A stretch of 64,000 bases of DNA from JALZKA01 sp033856515 (GCA_033856515.1 JAWVEY010000048.1:103832-167831), one strand, 5' to 3'. Shown: positions 26,044 to 34,898, counted from the stretch's first letter. Numbers and translations: made by a program. The notes: generated from the letters alone by a model not told the origin.

Positions 26044-27597
26044 GTGCGCGTTCTGATCTTCCATGGGTACCTGCTTTCGGGGACTGGGTCGAACGTCTAC
26101 AACGCGAGCCTGGCCCGTGCCATGCGCGGGATGGGCCATGAGGTCCACCTCGTGTGCCAGGACCGCGACGCTCGCAACCTCGACTGGGTCGACTTCGCGG
26201 GCGACTGGGACTCGGGCGAGCTCCAGGTCCACGGCGCTGGGGCCGACGAGGTGCCAGGCACGGTGCCTGGCACCGGGGCGGGGTCGGCGACCGTGTACAC
26301 GCCCGACATCGGCGGCGTCTTGCCGGTCTTCGTCCGAGATCGCTACGCGGGCTTCGAGGTGAAGACCTTCTCGGAGCTGACGGACGAAGAGATCGAGAGC
26401 TACGTCGAGGCGAACGCCCAAGCGGTGCGCGACGTCGTCGCGCGAGCCGGGCCGCCTGATGCGGCGCTCGCGAACCACCTCGTGACCGCGCCGCTGATCA
26501 TGGAGCGGGCGGGGGTGCCGTTTGCCGTCAAGGTCCACGGCTCGGACCTCTCCTACACCGTGATCCCCGAGCTCGAGCGCTTCGGGCCGATGGCGCGGGA
26601 CGGGGCGCGGGCAGCGCGGGGGATCCTGGTCGGTTCCGACCACATCGCCAAGCGCCTGCGCGAGGCAGTCGACGAACCCGAGGTGAACGCCAAGGTGAGG
26701 CTCGGTCCTCCAGGAGTCGACACCGAGCTGTTCGCGGCGATCGCACGCGAGGACGCGCCCGAGCGCCTGCGCGACCTCGCTGACGATCTGGAACAGGGCA
26801 AAGACGCTGAAGCCGAGGGTGAGAGCTCCTGGGACCGCGATCGCGCCGAGGCCGCGGCCGCCGTGCGATGGCTCGCGGCGACTGAAGGGCCGCGGGTCGT
26901 CTTCGTCGGCAAGCTGATCGTCTCCAAGGGCGTCGACCTCCTGGTCGCGGCGTGGCCCATGGTCCACGCCCGCCACCCCCGGGCGCGCCTCATCCTCTGC
27001 GGCTTCGGCGCCTACCGCGAGGGGATCGAGAACCTGATGACGGCGCTCGCCGAAGGAGACGTCGAGGGCGCCAGGGGAATCGCGCACCGCGGACGCGCGC
27101 TCGAGGGCGGGCCGAAGAAGCCGCTCGAGCTCCTCACGACGTTCCTTGCCGACCCGCCGCCGAACTACGCCGAGTTCGCCAAGGACGCCGCGGGCTCAAT
27201 TGCCCTCAGTGGCCGCTTGGAGCACTCGGAGGTCGGGCAACTCGTTCCCGCGTGCGATGCCCTCGTCTTCCCGTCGACCCACCCCGAGGCGTTCGGGATG
27301 GTCGCCGCCGAGGCAGCCTCGGCTGGAGTCCTGCCGATCTCGGCCGCGCACTCGGGTGCACTGGAGGTCAGCCGGGCGCTCATGGGCGGCCTGCCCGACG
27401 AAGCGGCCGGCCTGGTCTCGTTCCGCCTCGACGACTCAGCGATCGAGTCAATCGCCGCCCGGCTCAACATCTGGCTGGGCCTGGATCCGCACACTCGCCG
27501 CCTCACACGGATGGGCCTTCGCGACACGGCGAAGCGCCTGTGGGGGTGGGAGGAGGTCGCCCGCGAGGTGATCGCCGCCGCGAAGGGCAATCACTAG
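26044..27597 (+). CDS. Family 4 glycosyltransferase
   Basis: A 517-residue GT-B enzyme. The N-terminal half (MRVLIFHGYLLSGTGSNVYNASLARAMRGMGHEVHLVCQD) is the acceptor domain; VVFVGKLIVSKGVDLLVAAWPMV begins the nucleotide-sugar domain, and PSTHPEAFGMVAAEAASAGVLPI is the retaining-GT EX7E motif. At residues about 70-77 the palindrome at 26251-26273 is translated in frame as VPGTVPGT, an apparent insertion. The loop between the domains (about 245-275) is acidic and low complexity. GTG start with TAGGGT 6 nt upstream. Donor and acceptor unknown; mannosyl/glucosyl transfer is usual in the family. Confidence 0.87.
   Translation: MRVLIFHGYLLSGTGSNVYNASLARAMRGMGHEVHLVCQDRDARNLDWVDFAGDWDSGELQVHGAGADEVPGTVPGTGAGSATVYTPDIGGVLPVFVRDRYAGFEVKTFSELTDEEIESYVEANAQAVRDVVARAGPPDAALANHLVTAPLIMERAGVPFAVKVHGSDLSYTVIPELERFGPMARDGARAARGILVGSDHIAKRLREAVDEPEVNAKVRLGPPGVDTELFAAIAREDAPERLRDLADDLEQGKDAEAEGESSWDRDRAEAAAAVRWLAATEGPRVVFVGKLIVSKGVDLLVAAWPMVHARHPRARLILCGFGAYREGIENLMTALAEGDVEGARGIAHRGRALEGGPKKPLELLTTFLADPPPNYAEFAKDAAGSIALSGRLEHSEVGQLVPACDALVFPSTHPEAFGMVAAEAASAGVLPISAAHSGALEVSRALMGGLPDEAAGLVSFRLDDSAIESIAARLNIWLGLDPHTRRLTRMGLRDTAKRLWGWEEVAREVIAAAKGNH
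26251..26273. repeat. Paired GTGCCWGGCAC palindromes inside the GT4 gene
   Basis: GTGCCAGGCAC and GTGCCTGGCAC separated by one G form a 23-bp inverted pair inside the coding sequence, adding VPGTVPGT without breaking the frame. Confidence 0.9.
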
Positions 27598-27632
27598 TGC
27601 CGATCGTGGCCTGAACCTCCGCCGAGTCTGAA

Positions 27633-27638
27633 TAGAAT
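27633..27638 (+). promoter_or_regulatory. -10 box of the cox operon
   Basis: TAGAAT ends 8 nt before the coxB GTG. Confidence 0.45.
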
Positions 27639-27646
27639 GCCGCGCG

Positions 27647-28447
27647 GTGACCCGGGCCACCTATCTAAAGCTGATCGGACTCATGCTCGTCCTTACGGTC
27701 GTGCAGTCCGTGATCATGTTGATCCCCGACTGGAACGGCCTGCAGGGCTCGGCCGAGGCGGACGAGATCGACCTGCTTTTCGACGTGATGATCGTGCTGT
27801 CGTCGTTTGTCTTCTCGATCGTCATCGTCATGCTCGGCTACTGCATCTACAAGTACCGGGCGAAGCCGGGCGACGAGTCGGACGGCAAGCCCATCCACGG
27901 CAATACAAGACTCGAGATCGCCTGGACCCTGATCCCCACGGTCATCGTCCTCTTCGCGGCGGCCTACTCGTGGGTCATCCTCGACGACATCGAGGCCGAG
28001 GCCTCCGACCAGATGCCCGTGAACGTCACCGCGCAGCAGTTCAAGTGGACCTTCGAGTACCCCGATACGGGCGTCGTCACAGATGAGTTCCACGTCCCGT
28101 CCGGCACTCAGCTCGAGCTCCACCTCACCTCGCTCGAGGTCCTCCACTCCTTCTGGGTTCCCGAGTGGCGGATCAAGCGCGACCTGGTGCCGATCGCCGA
28201 GGGCAACCCGTCAGACGTCGACAACGTCGTCCGGGTCACGCCTGACGTCGAGGGCGAGTACACCCTGATGTGCACCGAGTACTGCGGCTGGGGCCACGCG
28301 ACGATGCGGGCGCCCGTTGTGGTCGAGTCCCAAGAGGAGTTCGACGCCTGGATGGCGGACCAGGAGGCAGCACAGGCGGGCACTGGAACTGAGGCAGCCG
28401 CCGACGAAGAGGCGGCGGCCGAGGACGAGGGAGCGAGCGACAAGTGA
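27647..28447 (+). CDS. coxB: Cytochrome c oxidase subunit II (canonical)
   Basis: A 266-residue membrane-anchored subunit that takes electrons from cytochrome c through the binuclear CuA centre. Three hydrophobic segments lie at about 8-26, 44-66 and 92-112. The CuA ligands are all present: His167 in LHSFWVP, Cys209, Glu211, Cys213, His217 and Met220 in CTEYCGWGHATM. The tail after residue 235 is Ala/Glu-rich. GTG start with TAGAAT 8 nt upstream; the stop overlaps the coxA GTG (GTGA). This intact CuA site contrasts with the second subunit II at 39718-40566. Confidence 0.96.
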   Translation: MTRATYLKLIGLMLVLTVVQSVIMLIPDWNGLQGSAEADEIDLLFDVMIVLSSFVFSIVIVMLGYCIYKYRAKPGDESDGKPIHGNTRLEIAWTLIPTVIVLFAAAYSWVILDDIEAEASDQMPVNVTAQQFKWTFEYPDTGVVTDEFHVPSGTQLELHLTSLEVLHSFWVPEWRIKRDLVPIAEGNPSDVDNVVRVTPDVEGEYTLMCTEYCGWGHATMRAPVVVESQEEFDAWMADQEAAQAGTGTEAAADEEAAAEDEGASDK

Positions 28448-30366
28448 GCATCCTCTGGCGTAACCCGGGCATGATCCGCGCGCTCTTCGGCTTCGTGGTC
28501 GGCGGCGCGCTCGGTTTCGGCCTCGTCGTCGCCCTCCGCGCTGTCTCGGGCCTCGAGATCTTCCAGACCGAGCAGACCGGCTACCCGCACGTCGTCGTAC
28601 CCGGGATCACCGCCCCGCTGGGCTTCCTGGTCGGCATGGGCTGCTTCTCGTACTGGTTCCGCTGGGCCGGCGGCGCCCCCACGATCCCAGAGGACCACTC
28701 CCAGCACGGGGCCAAGGAGTGGAAGGACTACTTCCGCTTCAACACCGATCACAAGGTGATCGGCATCCAGTACATCTGCACCACCTTCTTCTTCTTCATC
28801 TGCGGCGGCATGGCGGCGATGACGGTCCGCGCCGAGCTCGCCAACCCCGGCACGCAGATCGTCGATCCGGGCTTCTTCGGCGGCCTCTTCTCGACGCACG
28901 CCGCCTTCATGATCTTCTTGTTCATCATCCCCGTCTTCGCGGGGATCGCGAACTACGTCCTGCCGCTGATGATCGGCGCGCCGGACATGGCATTCCCGCG
29001 CCTGAACGCCCTGTCGTTCTGGATGCTGCCGATGGCGGGCGTGCTGTTCATGGCGTCGTACTTCGTCCCGGGTGGCGCCTTCGACGCGGGCTGGACCGGC
29101 TACGCGCCGCTCTCGACCGGCGCGCCGTTAGGGCAGTCCTTCTTCAACCTGGGAGTGCAGTTCGCCGGCGCCTCATCAGTGGCGACCGCCCTGAACTTCC
29201 TTGTGACGATCATCACGATGCGTGCGCCAGGGATGACGTTCTGGCGCATGCCGCTCCTCGTCTGGGCGAACCTTTCGACCTCGCTCCTGGTCGTGGCGGC
29301 GACGCCGTTCATCGCCGGCGTCCAGTTCATGGTCCTCTTCGACCGCGCCCTCCACACCAACTTCTTCAACGAGGCAGCCGGAGGTGACGTGCTGAGCTAC
29401 CAGCACATCTTCTGGTTCTACTCGCACCCGGCCGTCTACATCATGATGCTGCCCGGGTTCGGGATCATCTCCGAGGTCTTATCGACCCACGCCCGTAAAC
29501 CCATCTTCGGCTACCGCCTGATGGCGCTCGCCCTGATCGGGATCGTCGTCCTCTCCTACACCGTGTGGGCGCACCACATGTTCGTGTCGGGCATGTTCAG
29601 CTGGCTGCGCGTGCCGATGATGATCACGACGCTGCTCATCGCGGTGCCAACCGGGATCAAGATCTTCTCGTGGTTAGCGACGCTGTTCGATTCTGTGCTC
29701 CACCTGAAATCGACGTCCATGCTGTTCGCGCTCGGGTTCATCGTGACCTTCGTCGTGGGCGGGATCTCGGGCGTGATGCTGGGGATGATTCCGCTCGACA
29801 TCCACATGTCGGACACGTACTTCATCGTCGCCCATATCCACTTCGTGCTCTTCGGCGGGTCGGTCTTCACGATCTTCGCCGGCATCTACCACTGGTTCCC
29901 GAAGATGACCGGGCGCATGTACGACGAGCGCCTCGGGCGGGCGCACTTCTGGCTCACTCTGGTCGGGATGCTCGGCACCTTCGTGCCCATGCACTGGATC
30001 GGCCTCGAGGGCATGCCTCGCCGCGTCGCCGACTACGCGGAGCAGTTCGCCGAGTGGAACCTGGTGATCTCAATCTTCTCGTTCATCCTGGGCGCCGCGC
30101 AGCTGATCTTCATCTACAACGTGGTCGTCAGCTGGAGGTGGGGCCCGAAGGCGGGCGACAACCCGTGGAACGCGAAGACGATCGAGTGGCTCGTCTCATC
30201 GCCACCGCCGGTCTACAACTTCGACGAGATCCCGCGCGTGGTCGGCGGCCCGTACGAGTTCGGCGTGCCCGGCGCGCGCCACGCGATCATGCACGGCGAG
30301 GAGGGGCATGAGGTCCCAGAGCCCGAGCCCGCCACCGTCGGCACAACGTCAGGTGCTCCAACGTGA
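28444..30366 (+). CDS. coxA: Cytochrome c oxidase subunit I, A2-type (canonical)
   Basis: The catalytic subunit reducing oxygen at the haem a3-CuB centre, 640 residues. All metal ligands are present: His152 (haem a), His328 with Tyr332 in YSHPAVY, His377-His378 in WAHHMF (CuB), and His464/His466 in VAHIHF (haem a3 and haem a). The YSHPxVY motif, with no Glu at the usual D-channel position, marks an A2-family oxidase like that of Rhodothermus. The first about 95 residues are an extra N-terminal region with two predicted membrane helices before DHKVIG. It is second in the operon and coupled to coxB and to the downstream UspA-like gene by GTGA overlaps. Confidence 0.96.
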   Translation: MSILWRNPGMIRALFGFVVGGALGFGLVVALRAVSGLEIFQTEQTGYPHVVVPGITAPLGFLVGMGCFSYWFRWAGGAPTIPEDHSQHGAKEWKDYFRFNTDHKVIGIQYICTTFFFFICGGMAAMTVRAELANPGTQIVDPGFFGGLFSTHAAFMIFLFIIPVFAGIANYVLPLMIGAPDMAFPRLNALSFWMLPMAGVLFMASYFVPGGAFDAGWTGYAPLSTGAPLGQSFFNLGVQFAGASSVATALNFLVTIITMRAPGMTFWRMPLLVWANLSTSLLVVAATPFIAGVQFMVLFDRALHTNFFNEAAGGDVLSYQHIFWFYSHPAVYIMMLPGFGIISEVLSTHARKPIFGYRLMALALIGIVVLSYTVWAHHMFVSGMFSWLRVPMMITTLLIAVPTGIKIFSWLATLFDSVLHLKSTSMLFALGFIVTFVVGGISGVMLGMIPLDIHMSDTYFIVAHIHFVLFGGSVFTIFAGIYHWFPKMTGRMYDERLGRAHFWLTLVGMLGTFVPMHWIGLEGMPRRVADYAEQFAEWNLVISIFSFILGAAQLIFIYNVVVSWRWGPKAGDNPWNAKTIEWLVSSPPPVYNFDEIPRVVGGPYEFGVPGARHAIMHGEEGHEVPEPEPATVGTTSGAPT

Positions 30367-31325
30367 CCGAGGTAGCTCACAACGGCGCCGATGCGACCGC
30401 GCCGGACGTCGCGGGCGGCACCATCCTCGTCTTCCTGAACGAGGTTGCGGGTGGCCGCAAGCTCTTGAGCCAGGTCCGCGAGCGGATCGAGGCCGGCGCC
30501 GAGCGCGTCGCCATCGCCGCGCCGCAGAACCAGCCGGTCGCTGGGCAGATCGTCGACCGCGCCGAGCTTGCCGACGCTGCCAAAAGCCGCGTCGAGGTGA
30601 CCCAATCCGTCTTCGCCGAGTTCGGGATCGAGGCTGAGGCCGCTGTCATGGACCCCGATCCGCTGCTCGCCATCGACGACGCGATCCGCGCCTTCGAACC
30701 GGCGGAGGTGCTCCTCTCGTGTCTCACGGAGTCCCGCTACGGCCTGACGCGCCGCAACCTCGTCGATTGGGCGCAGGCCGCGTTCGAGATACCCATCACG
30801 CACGTCCCGGTTCGCCTCGACGACGATGCGATCCGCTGGGACGTCACGCACACGCTCGTCGTGGCGACCCAGACCGTCGCCTCCGGCGATCTCTTGGGGC
30901 GTCTCAAGTCGCGCGCCGCCGAGAGCCCGCACCGCTACACCTTCATCTGTCCCCGCTCAGGCCAGCTCTCCCGCGAGGAGGTCTGTGAGCGCCTCGCCCG
31001 CACCCTCGCCGAGATGTACCGCTCCGACATTGACGCCACCGGCCAGCCGATGAGCCCCGCGCCCTTCGCTGCCGTCCAGAATGCGATCGAGCACTACCGC
31101 GTCGACGAGATCCTGATCTCGACGTTGGCCGGCGAGCAGTCCGTCTGGCTCGAGGAGGGGCTGATCGAGCGCGTCCACGACATCACCGACAAGCCCGTCG
31201 AGCATGTTGAGGCGGGTGGCGACGTCGCTCCGCCCGCAGTCCCCTCGCCCGACGCTTCTGAGGCGCCCGGCGAGGACCGCCCGGAGGGCGTCACGGTCGG
31301 AGACACAGCTGGGGAGGCCCACTAA
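30363..31325 (+). CDS. UspA-like two-domain protein inside the cox operon
   Basis: A 320-residue soluble protein. ILVFLNEVAGGRKLLSQVRERIEAGAERVAIAAPQ (from about 24) and RYTFICPRSGQLSREEVCERLARTLAEM (from about 187) look like the first strands of two tandem Usp-like alpha/beta domains. The end VDEILISTLAGEQSVWLEEGLIERV is matched by ADEVVISTHPPKRSRWLESGVVEKA in the gene at 33520-34173, so both belong to one family. It is inserted between coxA and coxC with overlapping starts and stops (GTGA, TAATG), so it is co-expressed with the oxidase. The tail is Pro/Glu-rich. An oxidase-linked regulatory or nucleotide-binding role is inference. Confidence 0.7.
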   Translation: MTEVAHNGADATAPDVAGGTILVFLNEVAGGRKLLSQVRERIEAGAERVAIAAPQNQPVAGQIVDRAELADAAKSRVEVTQSVFAEFGIEAEAAVMDPDPLLAIDDAIRAFEPAEVLLSCLTESRYGLTRRNLVDWAQAAFEIPITHVPVRLDDDAIRWDVTHTLVVATQTVASGDLLGRLKSRAAESPHRYTFICPRSGQLSREEVCERLARTLAEMYRSDIDATGQPMSPAPFAAVQNAIEHYRVDEILISTLAGEQSVWLEEGLIERVHDITDKPVEHVEAGGDVAPPAVPSPDASEAPGEDRPEGVTVGDTAGEAH

Positions 31326-31939
31326 TGGAATCCGCTTCTGTCGCAGCCGGACACGAGCATCACGGGCCGCCTGAGGCGCACCAGAGCTCGCGGATCGACC
31401 GCCAGACGCTCGGCATCCTCCTCTTCATCGTCTCGGAGATCATGCTGTTCGGCGCGTTCTTCGCCTCGTACTTCTTCATCCGCGTCGTCGCCAACCAGGG
31501 TCCCTGGCCGCCCGAGCCCTATGAGCTCCCCGTCGCGGTGGCCGGCGTGAACACGGCGATCCTTATCTCCTCGAGCTTCACCGTCCACCTGGCGCTGGAA
31601 GGCGCCAAGCGCGGCAACCGCAGGGCGATGCAGATGGGCCTCACCGCCACCTGGCTCCTCGGCGCGACCTTCCTCTTCATCCAGATCAACGAGTATGTCC
31701 ATATCGGCTTCTCGGCCCGCGACGGCGCCTTCGGCTCGATCTTTTACGGCCTCACCGGTCTCCACGGCGCCCACGTCTTCGTGGGGCTCATGCTCCTCAC
31801 GTTCGCGAACATCCGCGCGTACAAGGGCCATTTCGGCACCGCGGCGAAGGACCACCTGGGCGTCGAGGTGCCCGGCATCTACTGGCACTTCGTCGATGTC
31901 ATGTGGATCATCGTGTTCGTGACGATTTACATCTTGTAG
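31325..31939 (+). CDS. coxC: Cytochrome c oxidase subunit III
   Basis: A 204-residue integral membrane subunit. GILLFIVSEIMLFGAFFASYFFIR, NTAILISSSFTVHLALEGAKRG, FLFIQINEYVHIGFSARDGAFGSIFYGLTGLHGAHVFVGL and YWHFVDVMWIIVFVTIYIL are the conserved five-helix short form of CoxC, including the lipid-binding Glu near the second helix and the final WHFVDVMW motif. Its start overlaps the preceding stop in TAATG. It completes the aa3-type complex encoded by 27647-31939. Confidence 0.96.
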   Translation: MESASVAAGHEHHGPPEAHQSSRIDRQTLGILLFIVSEIMLFGAFFASYFFIRVVANQGPWPPEPYELPVAVAGVNTAILISSSFTVHLALEGAKRGNRRAMQMGLTATWLLGATFLFIQINEYVHIGFSARDGAFGSIFYGLTGLHGAHVFVGLMLLTFANIRAYKGHFGTAAKDHLGVEVPGIYWHFVDVMWIIVFVTIYIL

Positions 31940-31956
31940 CTGCGCTCAATTCGGCG

Positions 31957-31962
31957 TAGGAT
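31957..31962 (+). promoter_or_regulatory. -10 box of the vWA/RTX-like gene
   Basis: TAGGAT ends 7 nt before the ATG at 31970. Confidence 0.42.
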
Positions 31963-31969
31963 CCAGAAC

Positions 31970-33496
31970 ATGCGGGGTGGGCTCAGAGGGGTTCTCAGTG
32001 CAGGGGCGGTCGCGTTGGCCTGCGCGGGGTGCGCAGCCCTGTTCGCGTCCGAGGCGAGTGCTGCGCTCACATGCGACGACAAGCCGGTCACGATCCGCGG
32101 CTCCAACGGCGATGACGTCATCAAGGGGACCAAGAAGAAAGATGTGATCGCTGGGCGCAATGGTGCCGACACCATCAAGGGTCTGAAGGGCAACGACACG
32201 GCGTGCGGCGGCGAGGGCGCCGATCGGCTGCTCGGGGGCAAGGGCGACGACCGCCTCCTCGACGACTCGGTCGAGGCCGACACGCTTACCGGCGGGCCTG
32301 GTCTCGATGTGTGCACGCCTGCGGTCGAGGACACGGTGGACTGCGACTTCAGCACGGAGGACCCGCTGGTCTTCGTCCCCTTCAACAAGTCACCATCGCC
32401 AGGGACATTCGACGTGGCGGCCTCGACCGAGATCCCGATGGTGGACGTCTACGCGATCCTCGACCGCTCGGGCTCGATGACAACCGAGCTCGCGGCGATC
32501 AAGAACAACTTCGCGACGGTAGTGAATTCGCTCCAGTGCGATCCAGTCGGGTCCGGCGAACCGGGGGAGTGCATCTCGGATCTCTGGGCAGGCGCCGGGA
32601 CGGTGGGCTATGTCGGCGGTGGGGCGACTGCGTTTCAGAACTTTGTCGACGTTCAGCCGAATCCGAGCTTCGCCGGCCTTCCCACAACCGAGCCCGCGGG
32701 CTGCTGCAGCGAGCCGCTGACGTACGCGGTCCACGCGACGGCCACCGGCTCGGGGGGCGCCAGCTTCGGGGTGTCGGTTCCGGCGCGTACAACGTGCACG
32801 GGCTCGCCGGCCCAGATGACGGGCTACCAGACGTTTGGCTATCCCTGCTTCCGGACCGGCGCCCTGCCCGTGATCGTGTTGGCCACCGATGAGGCCCCGA
32901 TCAATCCGGCGAGCGACACTCTCAAGAGCCCCGCCTGGTCGAGCACCGTCAAGCCCGCGATGAACTCGGCCGGCGCGCGGTTCGTCGGCCTGCTGGGGGA
33001 CTCTGCCGGGGCGGGAACCGAGACGGATCTCGAGACGATGGCAACCAACACCGGAGCCGTGGACGCCACCAACGGCAACGCACCGCTGGTCTTCGACGCC
33101 GGAGGCTCGAACGCAGCCGCTGTCTTGGGTGACGGGATCCGCGCGCTTGTAAATGGCATTCCCCTGGAGGTGGGCGCGGAAGCCCGAGACGATCCATCGG
33201 ATTCGGTGGACGCAGCACTCGCTTTCATCGACCACATCGAGGTCTTGTCGAGCGGCTCCGTTGAATGCCCGGATGGCTTTGCTGAAACCGACACCAACGG
33301 CGATCTCTTCCCGGACCTGTACAACGACGTGCCGCCGGGCACGCCGCTCTGCTGGCGCGTTGTCGCGCGTCAGAACCAAACCGTGCCCGCCACAACCGAT
33401 CCGCAGGCTTTCAAGGTGACCGTGGAGATCATCTCCGACGAAAGGCTGCTCGTCGACGAGCAGGAGATCTACTTCGTCGTGCCCGGGGCCAACTGA
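31970..33496 (+). CDS. Secreted protein with RTX-like repeats and a von Willebrand A-type domain
   Basis: A 508-residue exported protein. The signal peptide ends near residue 34 (ASEASA). Residues about 43-100 hold glycine/aspartate nonapeptide-like repeats (GSNGDDVIKG, GRNGADTIKG, GGKGDDRLL) typical of calcium-binding beta-rolls. From about 155 VYAILDRSGSM is the metal-ion-dependent adhesion site (DxSxS) of a vWA domain; a conserved LATDEAP strand follows near 305. Several cysteines suggest disulfides outside the cell. Function unknown; adhesion or matrix binding is inferred from the domains. TAGGAT lies 7 nt before the ATG. Confidence 0.75.
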   Translation: MRGGLRGVLSAGAVALACAGCAALFASEASAALTCDDKPVTIRGSNGDDVIKGTKKKDVIAGRNGADTIKGLKGNDTACGGEGADRLLGGKGDDRLLDDSVEADTLTGGPGLDVCTPAVEDTVDCDFSTEDPLVFVPFNKSPSPGTFDVAASTEIPMVDVYAILDRSGSMTTELAAIKNNFATVVNSLQCDPVGSGEPGECISDLWAGAGTVGYVGGGATAFQNFVDVQPNPSFAGLPTTEPAGCCSEPLTYAVHATATGSGGASFGVSVPARTTCTGSPAQMTGYQTFGYPCFRTGALPVIVLATDEAPINPASDTLKSPAWSSTVKPAMNSAGARFVGLLGDSAGAGTETDLETMATNTGAVDATNGNAPLVFDAGGSNAAAVLGDGIRALVNGIPLEVGAEARDDPSDSVDAALAFIDHIEVLSSGSVECPDGFAETDTNGDLFPDLYNDVPPGTPLCWRVVARQNQTVPATTDPQAFKVTVEIISDERLLVDEQEIYFVVPGAN

Positions 33497-33507
33497 GCCA
33501 AGCGCGG

Positions 33508-33513
33508 TAAGTT
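33508..33513 (+). promoter_or_regulatory. -10 box of membrane UspA-like gene
   Basis: TAAGTT ends 6 nt before the GTG at 33520. Confidence 0.4.
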
Positions 33514-33519
33514 CGGGCC

Positions 33520-34173
33520 GTGCGCATCACCGAGGATCAGATGTTCAGGGTCGTCCTGATTGTGGGGATCGCGATGGTTCCCGTGATCCTGCTGGCACTC
33601 GTGATCGATCCGCTCGCGGGAGCGATCCTGTTCGGCATCGAGATCGGCGCCGGCATCGGCTACCTGTACCAGCGCTGGCGAGCCCTCGAGCCGCGCGCCG
33701 CCGAGGTGGCTGCGGTGCCCGACGACGGCGTCCACCGCGTCCTCGTCGTCGCGAACGAGACGGTGGGCGGGCGTGCCCTTCTCGCCGAGCTTCAGAAACG
33801 GCTCCAGGGCGAGGAGCGCTCCGAGCTCCTGGTCGTCGTGCCGCCACTGGCGGGATCCGCGGCCGAGCACTGGTCCTCGGACGTCGATTCGGCAATTCCG
33901 GAGGCCAAGGAGCGCCTGAAGGCCTCTGTGGCGGCCATGCGCGCCGCAGGCATAAACGTGACCGGGCGCCTTGGTGACCACCACGATCCCAACCAGGCGA
34001 TCGAGGACGCGCTCAAAGAATTCCCGGCCGATGAGGTCGTGATCTCGACCCATCCGCCCAAGCGCTCGCGCTGGCTCGAGTCAGGCGTGGTGGAGAAGGC
34101 GCGGGCGGAGCTCCCGCAGCCCGTCACCCATGTGGTCGTCGACCTCGATGCGGAGGCTTCAGGGCCTAGTTAG
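33520..34173 (+). CDS. Membrane-anchored UspA-like protein
   Basis: A 217-residue protein. Two hydrophobic segments at about 9-45 (VVLIVGIAMVPVILLALVI, GAILFGIEIGAGIGYLY) are followed by a cytoplasmic alpha/beta domain starting HRVLVVANETVGGRALLAELQKRL. It ends DEVVISTHPPKRSRWLESGVVEKARAELPQPVTHVVVDL, homologous to the end of the UspA-like protein in the cox operon (30363-31325). Probably a membrane-tethered single-domain member of the same family. It overlaps the convergent cytochrome gene at the stop codons. Confidence 0.68.
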   Translation: MRITEDQMFRVVLIVGIAMVPVILLALVIDPLAGAILFGIEIGAGIGYLYQRWRALEPRAAEVAAVPDDGVHRVLVVANETVGGRALLAELQKRLQGEERSELLVVVPPLAGSAAEHWSSDVDSAIPEAKERLKASVAAMRAAGINVTGRLGDHHDPNQAIEDALKEFPADEVVISTHPPKRSRWLESGVVEKARAELPQPVTHVVVDLDAEASGPS

Positions 34174-34898
34174 CCCGCGCAGTCGTCGGACAGCTCGTCC
34201 GCCGTGCTCTTACTGTCGACGGACTCGAGGAGGAAGTTGATGAGGTCCTTCAGGTTCTCCTGCGGGATCGTGTCGCACGAGAAGACGGGCATGATGCCCG
34301 CCTCGAAGCCCTCGGCGATCTCGGCTTCGGGGTCGCGAATCGACTGCTCGATGAACTCGGCGTCCTCGTCCGCCAATGCTTCGTCCAGGTCAGGCCCAAC
34401 AGTGCCCGTTGTGCCGGCAGCCTCGAGTGTGTGGCAGCTGCCGCAGCTCGTGGTGAAGATGTCCTGGCCGTCGCCCAATGGCGGAGGCTCGATCCCTTCG
34501 ACGCCGGCAACGCTCGCCACGTACGCGGCGACGTCCCGAGCGTCCGAGCCGGTGTAGATGTCGGAGGGCATATAGGTCTGGGTGTAGTCCTGATCCCCCT
34601 CGTCGACAGGGCGCGGATGTGCGATCTGGTCTTCCACCACGCCCTCGATCGTGTCCTGGTCCATGCCGTCGGCGCGAGCCTGGGCGAAGGCGGCATCCAG
34701 GTTGGGGCCGGTCGTGGCGCCTGTTCGGGCCTCGGCGAGCGTGTGACAGGTCCCGCAGCCCGTGGTGAAGAGGTCGCGGCCGCGATCGAGGTCGGCCTCC
34801 TCCTGGGTGTCGCAGCCCGCGGCCAGAGCTCCCGCCGCGAGGGCGAGCGTGGTGACTAGGACCGCCTTCCCGCGGGCGACTGACACGAGGCGTGGCAC
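34170..34898 (-). CDS. Dihaem c-type cytochrome lipoprotein
   Basis: A 242-residue exported electron carrier. LALAAGALAAGC is a lipobox, so the protein is probably lipid-anchored outside the membrane. Two class I cytochrome c domains are seen: TTGCGTCHTL (about 47-53) with downstream YMPSDIY as the Met-ligand region, and TTSCGSCHTL (about 150-156) with IMPVF as the second Met region. Its position next to the cox genes makes it a good candidate electron donor to the CuA of coxB. GTG start with TAGGAT 7 nt upstream. Confidence 0.9.
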   Translation of the reverse strand: MPRLVSVARGKAVLVTTLALAAGALAAGCDTQEEADLDRGRDLFTTGCGTCHTLAEARTGATTGPNLDAAFAQARADGMDQDTIEGVVEDQIAHPRPVDEGDQDYTQTYMPSDIYTGSDARDVAAYVASVAGVEGIEPPPLGDGQDIFTTSCGSCHTLEAAGTTGTVGPDLDEALADEDAEFIEQSIRDPEAEIAEGFEAGIMPVFSCDTIPQENLKDLINFLLESVDSKSTADELSDDCAG

